Origin: Alitta virens
Lineage: Eukaryota > Annelida > Polychaeta > Phyllodocida > Nereididae
DNA: 64,000 nucleotides
Assembly (NCBI GenBank): GCA_932294295.1
Contig: OW028584.1
Location: 28,573,970-28,637,969 of the forward strand
Direction of reading: 5' to 3'
Shown: positions 12,591 to 25,490 of the stretch, one piece after another
Numbering within the stretch: the first letter of the stretch is position 1
Layout of the letters: each line of letters opens with the position of its first letter
The notes under the pieces: generated by a model
What the model saw: the letters and a program-made list of their open reading frames with translations, nothing else
What the model was told of the DNA's origin: nothing
Databases searched by the model: none
Position numbers and translations under genes: made by a program

Positions 12591-14437
12591 GATCTTCAGT
12601 GTAAAGGTTGCTTGTTGTTATTTGATATCGATCATCTTAATACATTTGATTTGTCTGCGTCGTGATTTGTGCCTTTACATTTCTCCGAAAAAATAAATTT
12701 GCCTACTAGAAACTGGATTGCACATGTTACTTTTGTTTGTTTGTTAAATTGCTGACATCAAAGTGTTAGGCATATGGTGGATGTGTCACTGAAGGAAAAG
12801 TCATCTGCTGAAGTTTTGAAAGCTTTTAATTATTTATATATTTTGTTATTATCTTTGGTTTTCTTTTTTTTTTTGCCATTAGTGACTCTTTTTGAAGATG
12901 TTTGTCTCTGAAAATGCATAACACAAACTGTACCACTATTCAAAGGTGAGAGCCATAAATAGTTGATGCCTTTGGCAGATGTCTTCCAGGCCAACAGACA
13001 AGTCTGACACATGTAGAAAATGTTTTCAACAATTGGTAGAACAATGAAAGTGTACGAGTTCAACTCTGACATACTCATAACTCATAGAAAAGTTTGCTAC
13101 CACAAGCCAAAAGCCATACCTAAATAAAGATATATATGTATATATAGACACCTGGAAAGGCAAATTAGCACACACGCTATTACCAACCACTTGTTAATTA
13201 GACATTTTGCTTATTAATTAGAAAAGTTTGTGATATAACTTACATAGATAGCCTGCATTTAAATACTAATTATGACTTTACTATATGACAGTGTATTCTG
13301 TCACACACTATTTGTGTTACAGTTTAGATTTAAGGTTATTGCAGCCCGTTTATAAGGCAAAGGCAGACATGAGGTGTGACTAACGTGCAATGCCGCCCGA
13401 TTAAAGATATTTTAAAAATCATTATTGGCTTCATGAACACAACGAAAATAGCCTTTCTAACTTAGAACCTCAAGTGGAATTTCTGTGGAAATAGTTCCAG
13501 TGTACTGTATATTGCCTGCTGAATATGTGTACCACGGTCTCCTATACTATACCATCATAAGCTGTGCACAATTTGTATTCTGTCTGCCTGACCTGTCTGC
13601 CTGACCTGTCTGCAAGTCGACTTCCTGCGCCATCTATAATCACTTTAATTAGTGAGAGCAGCGTGAGCGTCTGCAGATTCTCATTTGGAGCAACTCGCCA
13701 AATGTCTCGCTCAACTAACCCAGGCACTAGTGACCTATGGTCCTCGATGCAATTGTGTTCTTTATTATTCAATAATACAAAACACACACCATTTGAGTTT
13801 CCAAGGACCTTGAAGATTGAAGGGTCCCCAGCAGAGACAGCTGCCTTACTGTGTGTTCTGTTGCATCTTCTAAAATGCAGAACTGTTGACGAAATGTCTC
13901 TTGCAAAATTTTACAGATAGTATTAAAACGGCACTGACAAAGCTTTGTGCAAATACCAGTTGTCATTATTTTGAGGCAGCCTTCATATTGAAGTGGTCTG
14001 AGCACTAGCTAGGTTCCTGTGTATTGGTATATAACTATGAATGAAAGAAGTACAAAAGCTGCATAAAACTCATGCACTTTTTCGATTCCAATTTCCGCAT
14101 ATGCTATTATCTGTTATCACACTTTCGGAATTCTCATAATCCCATTGCAACAGCTCTACTTTTTTTTGCAGGAAATTGATATTTGACCTGCTTTTAGGCT
14201 GAGTATCACGACTTTCAGAAGCTAAAAAAGTGCAGAACCATGAACTGGATTTTTGTTTCAGAGCTATAGTATTTGTGTGTTTTTTAGGCATTCCACTCCA
14301 TATCATATGACACTAGGGGAGAATTCAATGTTCAATGTTTCAATGCTCCTGGTTCTAAGCTTAGTCAGCTTTTTATATGGCAAACTGCCAGAGACAGATG
14401 TAATGATGAGATGATAAGGCTCGGTGTCCACATCACA
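12591..14437. other. Non-coding stretch
   Basis: No gene or transposon was recognised. A short duplicated ctgcctgacctgt lies near 13580-13612. Confidence 0.4.
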
Positions 14438-14830
14438 TAGTAAGTGAGTAAGTAAATACTAAGTAAGCTCTGTGTGTAAGTATGTAAGTAAATCAGCAAA
14501 CCAGTAAGTAAGGCAAGTCAGCAAGTAAGTAAGTCAGCAAGTAAGTAAGTAAGTAAGTAAGGAATGAGCAAGTAAGTAAGTAAGCAAATAAGCAAGTAAG
14601 TAAGTAAGTAAATAAGGATTGAGCAAGTAAGTAAGTAAGGAGTGAGCAAGTAAGTAAGCAAATAAGCAAGCAAGTAAGTGAGTAAGTAGTGAGCAAGTAA
14701 GTAAGTAAGTCAGTAAGCAAGTTAAGTTAAGTGAGTAAGTAAGTAAGGAGTGAGCATGTAAAGTAAATAAATCAGTGCGTAAAATAATGGAGTAGGTTAG
14801 TAAGCAAGTAAAAAAGAAAGTAAGAAAGTT
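14438..14830. repeat. (AAGT)n imperfect microsatellite
   Basis: About 390 bases of aagt/gcaagt/caaataag units with higher-order repetition such as ggagtgagcaagtaagtaag. The Leu/Thr-rich minus frame is a repeat artefact. Confidence 0.9.
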
Positions 14831-15599
14831 ATAATATAGCTAAATAAGAGAGGTTGGTTGGAATTAAGGAACTAAAGAAGGAACGAAATCTTAAATAAAT
14901 GAAACAAAAACTAGTTTAATCTTCAGAAATGATAAAATGAACATGTTACCTTGTATAAATATATTTCAAATGAATTAACTAAAATTAAAGAATCATTCGG
15001 CATTGTTGATTTTCAGGCATATCGCTTGAGAGAACACTAGGCATTTGTGCTAGATTACGTCCTACCGATCCAATTCCTTAAGACTGAAATTAATAAATAT
15101 TTTCATTTAACCTGTATGTACCATTTCCTAAGTGCCATGAATCAGAGTGAATCTGCTCTTTGCTCAGGACTACGTAATCTACACATAAGTATGACTGATA
15201 TAGGCCTGCCAGTATGGTCCATAGTCTAAAAGCATACTGTAATTTGTTATACAGGATCATAAGCATTACCTTAAGAAAATGAAGCCTACACAGTCACTGT
15301 TCTTAACGAAACAATGAAATATCTCCATCACTTGCTAATGGTGTGTTGTAGAAGTAATTATTACTCTCACTTATCTGTCTCATCTTAAATTGGTATAACT
15401 TGTTGCCTCCAAGTAACGCCAATTTAATACTGACGCCACCAGTCACTATTTTACTGAGCAATTTAAGTGTCTCATTTTCTCTCTAAATAAAGACTCGGTC
15501 ATTAAAACACTACGTTGAAATTTATCATGAACTTTTGGTAATCTTCATGTCATGGTGATTTAATATTTAATGAACTTTTTAAACACCAATAACCAGCAT
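14831..15599. other. Non-coding stretch
   Basis: No gene or repeat family recognised. Confidence 0.4.
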
Positions 15600-15805
15600 A
15601 AAACTCATATTGTTTTCATTTATAGTAATGTATTTAATTTTGTGGCTAATTTAATTTTACTTTTAACTTTATGTCTAGGCTTTTATCTTTTATTTGTATG
15701 ATGTGTATGACATGTATTTTATATTTATTTATTCATCAATTTTTGTACTTTTGTAGCAATTTAACTGCATAGTTACAATTTAATAAAGAATATTTATTAT
15801 TATGG
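15600..15805 (+). mobile_element. Possible LINE 3' tail
   Basis: T-rich sequence ends in aataaagaatatttattatt, an AATAAA signal followed by a short ATT run and atgg. The same arrangement occurs at 41163-41188. This ending is common in L2/CR1-type LINEs, but no coding part is attached, so the call is tentative. Confidence 0.35.
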
Positions 15806-16669
15806 TGTATCACAAGGCTCCAAACTTAGTCCAATATTGTTAAATTCCTACATTGCTCCTTTGAGCAACATTGCAGTCAACCATTGCATGTATTCGTGTG
15901 ATGAACGTTGATTTAAAACTTAAGGGCATTCACACTGTCACAGATAAGACCTACGTATGAACACGGATGAAAAAATATTTTTACTCTTGCTCATCCATGG
16001 CCATACGTAGTTCACTCGGCGAGCGTTCCAAGGATACTCTTGCTAATCCGTATAAGCTCCTAGTCGAGCTAAATCATCTGTAACCATACGTGAAGAGGGC
16101 AAACATTTTTAAACATATTTAATACACACCATCCAAAACCTTAATATAGTAATATTTCACTAAAACAATTGGAAAAGTTCAAAATTGAATGGTTTTTTGA
16201 GAAGATTTAGAAGCAGTTTAAAAGTAGCATACCCCAGCAGCCTTCTTTTACAGAAACTTTCTTATTTTCATTTCAGACTTTTAAAAGCCTTCCAAATGTA
16301 TTGCCTACCTGGAAATTTCCACCTTGCTAACCCTTTCTTGTGTGCCTATGACATATTATTCAAGCTGAGATAATCCCTCAGTAAATGCCAAAATTATTAA
16401 AGTTGTTGAATGAGGTCAAAGCCCATTCTTCGTCACTTTTTCTGTGTGAATAGGCACAGAATCTTCATGTTATGTCAAAGTTTGACTGTTATCACCAGAA
16501 ATCAGTATTTTAAGATTGGACAAAAGCCCTTATCACAAAAAGTTTAATCATTCAGTAGCAATTACAGATTTTGGTCTTTTAACACTGATATGCATTGAAT
16601 TGCTTCATTGTTTGTCCAGGAAACAACACACTAAAGGTATGTAGTCCTAATTTGGTTCAGTTTATCTCA
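15806..16669. other. Non-coding stretch
   Basis: No recognised gene or repeat. Confidence 0.4.
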
Positions 16670-16860
16670 GTTGATTGTGGTGCCCTCCTCAGCCAAGTTC
16701 TTCATTGATTGCAAATTCCCCAAAGGTTGTTCTGGCATTGCTCAAGCTTATATGTAGCCAAGCAGGAGTGTCCAAGGTCACAACTGGTATTACAAAAGAT
16801 CTGAAATGTTATTCAAATATTCACCCTGCTCTCTGTCCTCATCTAAATGTAGTCAATCGT
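16670..16860 (+). pseudogene. Decayed sushi/CCP-like exon
   Basis: A good splice acceptor (cagtttatctcag) ends at 16669. The sequence after it begins with codons for DCGA, the usual start of a sushi domain. The following frame reads PQPSSSLIANSPKVV. A third frame gives SGIAQAYM, then the second resumes with CSQAGVSKVTTG and LKC. This order of DCG, proline-rich, Y-x-C and C elements fits a CCP repeat, but at least two frame changes are needed and no donor was seen. Sushi domains are extracellular modules of about 60 residues with four cysteines. A second remnant lies at 62994-63440, so a larger CCP gene may once have spanned or neighboured this window. It could also be chance similarity. Confidence 0.35.
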
Positions 16861-19291
16861 ATGAGCAAATTTCTACAATGCAATCGTAATGTAGACAAAA
16901 GTATGAATACATATGTTTCCATTGGAAATGTTTCATAAAATACCCAGACCAAAGCTTCTTTCCTTTTTTTTGGGCACCTTTTTTTTCTGCTTAAACGGTA
17001 TTTTTTCCAATAATAAAACTGATCAAGGTTGATTTTATCAGTGCCTCTTTCTGAACCATAATATGAGGACGTCACAATTTCTGACTGATTGCGATGTCAC
17101 AATGGACTATTATGACAGTCATGCATGAAACAATGGTGGCAGAGGCAAAGATTTTTGTCTATAAAAATGCATTAGAGAGGCTTCATTATGTGGTTCAGGA
17201 AAGTGCCCCTCATCTTGAATATGGATAAACCTTCTGTTCTAAGTTACTGATCATCTCAGTGAGGAAAATAATGCCGCACATCAGATCAGTTATGTGTTAA
17301 AAACCTTCTTCTACAAAGAAATGAAATAGATTGGAAGTACAGTAACTGACACGGAAGTTGTGGCTGTCAATAGACTTGCCGGCGTTATTAAACATTCTGA
17401 CAAAGAAAACTTGTGGATTTGGGGCATATCTATCTTTCTGGTTAATATTCAGAATGTTTTGGATCCCCCCCCCCTGTAGATAGCTTGGCCAATACCTCAA
17501 CAGAGATTGAGGAGGTCGCACTTCATGTTACTTAAAGTTGTTAAGTTTGCTTGTCTTCAAGCAACGACGTTTTCAAGTTGAGTTACCATGTTATTCTTTG
17601 TCACTGGATTTAACATGTGCTTTCATGATTTTAAAATAAACTTGACGTTAAATTGTAAATAATGAATAGTAAACATGTTTCGCTAATTGCAAAGTTCATG
17701 CAAATTGAGTTTATAGAATGCCATGTTTGATTTGTACAAAGACCAGATCTTTTATTTATTGATTTCACTTCACCTTTGTAATGTTGGTTTTCTGTGGGAT
17801 TTTGAACCTTGTAACATGTAATTGATTATATTATTACCTTATAATAACTATCTATAGATATATCTTTATACGTGTATGTAACTTTATTAGCACAGAAACA
17901 TGATTTTTTTTTATGCCACCAGTGACATATAGGCATGTTAGGCCGGGCATGTACATGTACTTCTTTGCATGTCACTTAAATAAAATATTGTTGAGTTTTA
18001 GGTGCCTTGTACTTAAGTGTCTATGCTGAGGTAAGTGAAAGACCCAGCTCATGGAGTAAATGTGAAACGTTGAATCTAAGTCTATCATACCATCTTTACA
18101 TTTGCCTTTGGCAGCTGGTCATACAACTTGGTTGCTGGTGGGTCACAGCTGACCCCTTACTATTTGTTGCAATCTTGCCACTTAATGCAATTAAGGACGC
18201 AACACAATATCTGTCAGTTTTGGAATGCCTACAAAACGTTCAAATACATAGCACTGCTCTCAATTATTGGTTTAAGGGGTCAAGGTCACGCCATTACTGA
18301 GGACATACTGACCTGTTTTCTGTCTGTGTGCAAGTGGGAACTCTGTTGTTGCCAATAAATGCTAATGATCGTCCTTTTTCGCCTTGATAAAGAACAGATG
18401 CACATTTGCTCTTGTTGTTAAAGTGACATTCTGCTCATTGTCTGACGTAACCCTTACTCCAAGGAAAAATTAAGTTTAGCTAAAGTAAAATATCTATAAT
18501 TTGTCATAATCCTTGAAAGTTTTTTTCTGTAAGCACATATTAAATTGGCAGTTTAGCTAACGTAAACCTCCCTAAGACTTGGTATCTATGTTATATTTCA
18601 CAAATTAGGAAAATAGTGATTATCTATGTCGCCTCATCATTACCTTTGCCTCTGGCAGTTATACAGCAGATCATGGAAATTGATATAGATTTAACTTAGT
18701 TAGATGTCATTGACATAGCACAGAGTAGTAACATAGAGAAGACACCCTCGATAATTACATGACATCATAATTGCATTATGTCAATTTATGATCATCATGT
18801 TCATATGCCTCACTGAAACGAAAGCTTTATGTATTGAACATGGCGTTAGAATAATATATATATTGATTCTAAAGTGAAAAGAGTCACACTGACAGATATA
18901 CAATATTTTGTGTATTGAATATTTATCATCTGTTGGGGCAGTTGTTTGTCTTGAGCTGCATTCTCCCATGATTCCCCAAATTCAAATTTAATGTACATGT
19001 CAGTACACGTTCTGTGCCTTTCTTTTCTATGACACAAATGTCTTACGAAGAGTGCCACAGGAGGAGAATTAAACCTGGCCTGGTATCTTCAGAGGAATTG
19101 ATCAATGTGTAATTAAAGTCATTAGTATGTATGTATATTAATTAATGTTTGCAACAATAATTGATGTGTCTAGCTCAATATTTTGAACCAAAATCAACAG
19201 AAAATGTCAATTGCTGTACTATTCTATATGTAAATCACATAAGTTGAGACTTAGCTGAACTCAGTTTAATCAGGTGGCCCAATATAATTCA
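16861..19291. other. Non-coding stretch
   Basis: No coding domain recognised. A C run lies at 17465-17473. Frames around 18007-18358 have no family resemblance. Confidence 0.4.
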
Positions 19292-19698
19292 AACATCGGC
19301 TACAACATCCACATGAAATTGTTTACATCAGCATAATTATCTCAACAAGTATCTCATCTTTTATTAATTGCTAATGCTCCATATATTGAATCAGGCAAAA
19401 ATCTGCAATTAAGGAGCAGCTGTTGTGTCTTCAACCTCAGCATGTTAAGCACATACAAGAACTCATGGCCCATCGGAGCGGACCAACGATGACTAGGGTG
19501 TGACAAACCGCCATTGTCTGCCTCATGAATTGATTTTTTCAGAAGTGGTCGCCCTCTAAAGAATTGATGGAACCAATTGTGTGATTTACCATGTTGAGTA
19601 AATAAAGCTGTCCGACCTTTATAACTAACTCTTCGCCTAATACCCTCATTCATTATCAATAAACCCCTCGAACACTGGGGTCAGCCTGACATCAATAA
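19292..19698 (-). repeat. Dispersed repeat, copy B (pairs with 6679-7096)
   Basis: The reverse complement matches 6679-7096. This copy keeps an open minus frame of 101 codons (19354-19659), while copy A has a stop in the matching frame. The translation has no recognisable domain. Confidence 0.8.
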
Positions 19699-19752
19699 TG
19701 ACTGTGCACCAATACACTCTTTAATATTTATGTCACTTGGATTGGTTTGTGA

Positions 19753-19755
19753 TAA
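19753..19755. other. TAA target duplication, left
   Basis: TAA precedes the element at 19756 and recurs at 22895-22897 directly after its right end. Confidence 0.65.
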
Positions 19756-22700
19756 AGCCCCTGTCACACGGGCCGGTTTTGCCGTAGTGAACCCGTAGAG
19801 TGACGTAACAGTTATGTAACAGCTCTTTCCGCCGGTTTGGCGACAGGTTCTGGCAGCAAAAAGGGGCGGTTCTAAGGGTTACCCGCCGGATCCTACGGGT
19901 GACTCGGTGGGTTCTACGGGTGACTCGGCGGGTTCTACGGGTGACTCGGCGGGTTCTACGGGGTGACTCGGCGGGTTCTACAGGTGACTCGCCGAGTTGT
20001 AGGAGTAAGCCGGCGGGTAGTAGGAGTAACTCGACGGCTTCCAGGAGTATAATTTAAAAGGCTGCTGCTCCCCTAATATTAGTCCGATTTTCATCAAATC
20101 GAAACTGAATTGTAGTATAATTCATACTGATTCCATACATATTTTTGGATCGAAAATATACCAAATATTAAGCGAGTTATTCGTCTGAGAAGGCAGCTAG
20201 GTTGGCGGAGGCAAACAGTGGTGCTCTCGCAGACGTCCGCGCCCTGACTGTATCAATGCTGAGCGCTTCTTTAAAAGGCTGCTGCTCTCCTAAAATTATT
20301 CTGATTTTAGTCAAACAAAGACTGGATTGTAGTATAATTCCTACAGACTCCATAGGTGTTTTCGGATTGAAAATAGACCAAATATTAAGCGATCTATTCG
20401 TCTGAGAAGGCGGTTGTTTGGCGGCGGCTGCTGCTCCATTAATATTAATCCGATTTTCGTCAAATAAATATTGAATTATAGAAGAGTTCACACTAATTCC
20501 ACACAGATTTTCAGATTGAAAATGAACTAAATATTAAGCGAGATATCCGTCTGAGAAGGCAGTTTTCTGGCGGCGGCAAGGTGCTCTGTGTATGTTCATG
20601 TCTTGAATGGTGTGGTCAATATTTTTGACCATGATCTATACATTGTTTGGATGAGCTTTATTGCAATTAATTTCTACTCATTCTGCCAACTGGCCAATGA
20701 AAAGGATTTTTCCTTTGGTTTTGTAAAGTCAATTAACTTATATATGTAATAGCAATCTGCCTTGACCGTTATGTCAATTGCTATTAGCATTTTGAATAAT
20801 ACAAAGAATGGGGTAAATCATGCTTTTTCATCATTGATCACAAGCATGAATTGAAATCATTGATCACAAGCATGAATTGAAATTCTCAATTTTAACTGAT
20901 TACTGTTTATTATGCATATTAAAGAGGGAGATTGTTTTGATCATGGATGGAACATGCAATATCAGTTTTAATTCCAACAAGAACGAAATATTGATAATTT
21001 ATATAAAATGAAATAAATATCTAAAATGATTACTCTAAACTAGAGTATATCTATCTATAGATTATATAAATTCTACACATTTCCCTGAATAATTCAGTCT
21101 TTATTTGACGAAAATAGGATATGTAGATAGACAGATAGTTTAGAGAGACAGATAGATTTATATGCTTATAATATAATATAGAATATCTAGCTTAATATTT
21201 GGTCTATATAAGTACATAAAAGATAGCAAATAAAATCACAGATCAAATTACAAATACTAATTACAATATCAATATTAGATTTAAATTTTACAAAAATATA
21301 CACAAATACTGATCAAAATATCACAATAAGATTCAAATTAACACAAAAAAATAAGAATGTCCTTCAAGCTGATGTGTAGAGAAAACCATCTCCTGTATCC
21401 ACACAGTTATTAATTTAGTTTATTAGTTTATTAGTTATGATGTGCTTGTCATGTTTTGGACTTTGAGAGTGAAATGTTTTTATTAGCGGCTTGTATTTTT
21501 TTCTATTGTGTATGTGGATTTTAAACACGTATTATAAGTTAACTTGGTGGCTGGAACCTTGATTATTGAAATTTTATTGCTTTCTGTACTTACATTAATG
21601 TCTCTTTCATGTTATCTTTTAACTGAATGACATATGTATCATTTATGATATTTTACATGTCAATAAAATCTATATATATATAAAAAAAATACCAATATAC
21701 AAATATTATCATTGCCTGGTAATTACAATATTTTAAAATACATTGTTTTTAAATAATGAAAGCAATTACATCTTTTCGTAATTGTGAATGACAATGTCAT
21801 ATTACTGTGTCATCTTTGAACGAAATGACAGGTCAAAGAACCCCAATTGAGGCAATTAGGGAATTGACACATGTATTGAGCATTTGCTGTATTCTCTACA
21901 CCCATTCTTTGTATCATTCAAAATGCAAATAGCAATTGACATAACATTCATGGCAGTTGGCAGAATGAGTAGAAATGAATTGCAATAAAGCTTATCCAAA
22001 CAATGTATATATATCATGGTCAAAAATATTGACCACACCATTCAAGTCATGACCATGCACAGAGCACCTTGACCGCCGCCAGTCAACTGCCTTCTCAGAC
22101 AAATATCTCGATTAATATTTACGATCCGAAAACATGTCTGGAATCTGTATGAAATATCCTACTGTTTAGTCTTTATTTGACGAAAATCGGACGAATAATA
22201 AGGGAGCAGCAGCTTTTTAAAGAATCGCTCAGCTCGGCCTGCATAGATACAGTTCGGGCGCGGACGCTTCAGGGAGCACCACTGTTTGCCGCCTACCTGC
22301 CTTCTCAGACGTATATCTCGCTTAATATTTGGTCTATTTATGATCCGAAAACATGTCTGGAATCAGTATGAAATATGCTACAATTCAGTCTTATTTGACG
22401 AAAATCAGACTAATATTAGAGGAGCAGCAGTCTTTTAAAGTATATACAACCCCCCTCCCTGCCTATGCTGACGCTTGTAGCAAAAAGCCGGCAGGTGACC
22501 CGTGGAAGCCGGCGGGTGACCCGTGGAAGCCGGCGGGGAACCCCTGAACAAGCCGCCGGCTTTACTATGGGTGAAATTAGGGACGGATAGTTCGCCGGCT
22601 TCGACGGTTCAACCGCCGGATTCCACGGGTCACCCGCCGGCTTCCACGGGTATTTTTTTATTTTTTTTCACCCGTGAGATTTCTACGGTTGTGCCATGCA

Positions 22701-22894
22701 AGCATGGCACAACCGGCTACCGGGGCCGGGTTTCGCGGCTTGGCCAAGGGTCCCACGGTTGCTTGCCGGGTATCCCCGGGTATCCACGGGTGGCCGTATT
22801 GGGGCCGCCGGCTTGGAGCCGGGTAGCGATTTCCGCAACTATTACGTAATACTACGGGTTCACTACGGCACAACCGGTCCGTGTGACAGGGGCT
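19756..22894. mobile_element. 3.1-kb foldback DNA element with about 1-kb inverted arms, PIF/Harbinger-like ends
   Basis: The left end AGCCCCTGTCACACGGGCCG and right end CGGTCCGTGTGACAGGGGCT pair, and TAA flanks both. Behind the TIR are GC-rich tandem units of about 20 bases (gggtgactcggcgggttcta, 19897-19990; ggtgacccgtggaagccggc, 22494-22540). Next come subrepeats of about 150-190 bases, three on the left (20050-20560) and at least two inverted on the right (22075-22440). The arms continue inward: 20590-20825 pairs with 21890-22065. The centre is AT-rich and carries a LINE tail. No transposase is encoded, so mobility in trans is inferred. A 3-bp TWA duplication is the PIF/Harbinger hallmark; the superfamily call rests on that and the GC-rich TIR. 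Confidence 0.75.
21200..21360 (-). mobile_element. 5'-truncated LINE tail inside the foldback centre
   Basis: From agtacataaaagatagcaaa to ataagaatgt the sequence matches 57357-57506 at nearly every base. That second copy is joined to LINE coding sequence, so this is the same family's 3' end on the minus strand. It splits a subrepeat of the foldback element, so it inserted after the element formed. Confidence 0.7.
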
Positions 22895-22897
22895 TAA

Positions 22898-23167
22898 GAG
22901 TCATCTAGAGGTCACTGAGGACAGAACATATTCGGTGCCGGTCTGTCAAAATGACAGTGGCCAAAATCTATTGCATTCAGTTCATTTTCTTCTTAATACT
23001 GATTACCTACCATCTGAGTTTTGCTGGGTTCACAGTTTCTCTATAAAATAAATAAACTTCACTTGGCATTTGATTTTTCATGCCATCAAAAATTGCCGGT
23101 TTGTTAACATCGCATCGTCTTTTATGGCCAATGACATGAAAACGAGGCACAAATGAACGTCATTGGC
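22898..23167. other. Non-coding gap
   Basis: Nothing recognised. Confidence 0.4.
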
Positions 23168-23324
23168 GTCCTCGCTTCGTGATACATTTTATTAAACAGC
23201 TCCTTCAATTTTCGTCCGATTTTCAAAATTCCAAGTTCCTTATGTACAAAAATGTATTTGTAGTTCACTTTTTGTGTGAATTGAAACAACTCCAATCTAA
23301 TTTTTTATAACATAACTCTGAAGT
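23168..23324 (+). repeat. Dispersed repeat fragment (pairs with 45383-45526)
   Basis: Shares cgcttcgtgatacatttta, tcaattttcgtc, atgtacaaaaatgt and ctccaatct in order with 45383-45526. The class is unknown. Confidence 0.6.
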
Positions 23325-24112
23325 TGCGAATCGGCGACGCTCTCCAGTACGTTCCTATGCATAAATAGCTCAAATGTAAACAAAGCCGATCGAGTAGATT
23401 CCTGTGATATTTCATAATTTAGTTTAATCTAGACAATTTTAGTTGTTTAATTCATCATTTAGAAGCATTTTATTTTATTTGGATAGCTTTTTAGGTGGTT
23501 CAAAAACCGACTGACAATGCACATTTAAAAACATGGTGGGTCTATCTCTTTGTATGCATCACTTGATATCTGTGTAAATATCAACTATTAATTCATATAC
23601 AGGGGAAAAAGATCTTTAAAGTGTCAGAAACCAAGTTCTGTCCAGTAATGCACAATAATATGAACGGACATTTAACATGTGTATTTGGGATGTTTTTATT
23701 GCCCTGGTAATGTACAATGTTTTCTTTACTGAGAACCAATTTTATTGATAAAACTGACTTTCAGGAAGGACATGATTTGTCATACTTGTAGCCTTATTTG
23801 TAGCCTCGTGTATAATGTCAACTGACTGCCAAATGGGTTTCCTTTAATAAAGGCTAACAAGGATACTATGTCTACTTTTGATTATCCTGTAATTTTTACT
23901 TTTATTCTTTGGCTTTCATTGGACCCAGTTTATCAAATGGAACGGTATATCAAATGAAATGTGAAACTATCTCAAATGGTCTCTCCCGGAATTCATTGAG
24001 TCTATTGATTGATTATCCTGGAAGCATCACCTAATATATCAAATGGTATAGGAAAGCATCTCAAATGGCTTCTCGTGGAATTGACTGTACTGCGATATAT
24101 CAAATAGTGAAT
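23325..24112. other. Non-coding stretch with repeated tatcaaatgg motif
   Basis: Between 23930 and 24110 the motif tatcaaatg/ctcaaatgg recurs at least six times at irregular spacing. Otherwise nothing was recognised. Confidence 0.45.
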
Positions 24113-24571
24113 TACCTTTTGTGGACCTTGTGTCTAGTATCTCACTCAATTCATATATGTACTAAACTCGTCAAATGGTGTTCTATTGCTTTAGTGAAAT
24201 ATTTCTTTATGTGTAGATTAAAATAGCTTTCATTTTTCACATTGATTTATGTGTGCAATGTGACAATTAACTTTTGTGGACCTTGTGTCTTGTACTTTCC
24301 AAATGGTATCAGTCATTTTATTGCTTTAGTGAAATATTTCTTCATGTTTAGATTATAATAGCTTCAATCTTTTCACATGGATTTATGTGTGCACTGTGAC
24401 AATTAACTTTTGTGGACCTTGTGTCTTGTATGTTACTAATTAATATATGGACTAATCTCGTCAAAGGGTATCTGTTACTCAATTGCTTTAGTTGAATAAT
24501 TACTCATGTTTAGATTAAAAGTTCTTTCATTTTTCACATGGATTTATGTGCGCTCTGTGACAATTACTTTA
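24113..24571. repeat. Three diverged tandem units of 136-165 bp
   Basis: Units start at cttttgtggaccttgtgtct (about 24117, 24270, 24406). Each continues through attgctttagtgaaatattt and ttcacatggatttatgtg and ends in gtgacaatta. Confidence 0.85.
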
Positions 24572-24727
24572 TAAATTAAATTTGTATTAACATTAGATAT
24601 GAACTAAAATATTTTATGAACCATGTGTCATGCTTGTCACGTAAGAAATTTGCCAACATATATGTTTAATATGTTACTATTATTTGCTTATTTTTAAATT
24701 GTTTATTTTATTATTATTATTATTATT

Positions 24728-25490
24728 AGTTTATCACACCTAAACTATGGAGCTCTTCTTTGGGGTTAGCAATGTCAAAATATATTCATTTTCAGAAAAA
24801 AAAGATGTCAGAGCGCTTACTAACAGTAAATATAATTGTCATACCAGTGGTTTATTTAAAAAACTAAATCTTTTAAAATTCCGTGATATCTGTGTGACCA
24901 GAAATTCTGCCATAAACGATTCAACAATGCCTTGCCACAGTATTTTCTTGATTTGCTACTGATATTTAGAGATGATCCTCATTACTATGAAACTCGAATA
25001 GCTGGTCAACTACGACTTCCCTTTATTAAACATGAATTTGCAAAACAGAGTATTAAGTATAGATTTATCAAAACCCTTAAAAAATATGTCCATAACTTAC
25101 AGAGAAAAACTAGAAACACATAGTTTAGATGGATTTAAGAAATATGTGAAAATAAGCACTGCAGCATCTTATTCCGCAGACTGCAGTATTGAAAATTGCT
25201 ATATAATTATGTATAAATGTTCATCCTACTGCTTCTTCATAATACTTTTCAACAATATATTCTTTAACTTGAGATGAGTAACGTAGATGAGACTACTACT
25301 GATGAGAGTAATTTCCATATTGTGTTTCATTTAATGTTCACTATGTAATATTAATAGATCTCCCCAGGTGGCCTTACGCTAGCGATAAAATATATTTATC
25401 TTTGTGAGGTCTCCTTGCGAAACAAAATGAAAATATATATTGTAAATTTTTTTTTTTTGGCAAAATAAAAAGAATCTGAATCATAATTGT
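24728..25490 (+). pseudogene. 3' end of a LINE (non-LTR retrotransposon), frameshifted
   Basis: Conceptual translation gives the end of the reverse transcriptase region in three frames. SLSHLNYGALLWG (24728 on) is followed by SEKKDVRALTNSKYNCHT and LFKKLNLLKFRDI in a second frame (24747-24962). The third frame (24932-25123) has LPQYFLDL and ETRIAGQLRLPF and ends near SIKYRFIKTLKK. These match the conserved C-terminal block of Jockey/CR1-type ORF2 (LNYG-x-WG, QK-x-R, H-x-LF, TR). The 3' UTR runs to aataaaaagaatctgaatc (about 25466-25485), a signal plus short tail repeat. The copy is 5'-truncated and cannot make an active protein. Confidence 0.8.

Noticed and set aside
14493..14720. Leu/Thr-rich minus-strand frame
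   Set aside because: It is the translation of the AAGT microsatellite.
19354..19659. 101-codon minus frame in repeat copy B as a gene
   Set aside because: The matching frame in copy A is interrupted and no domain was recognised.
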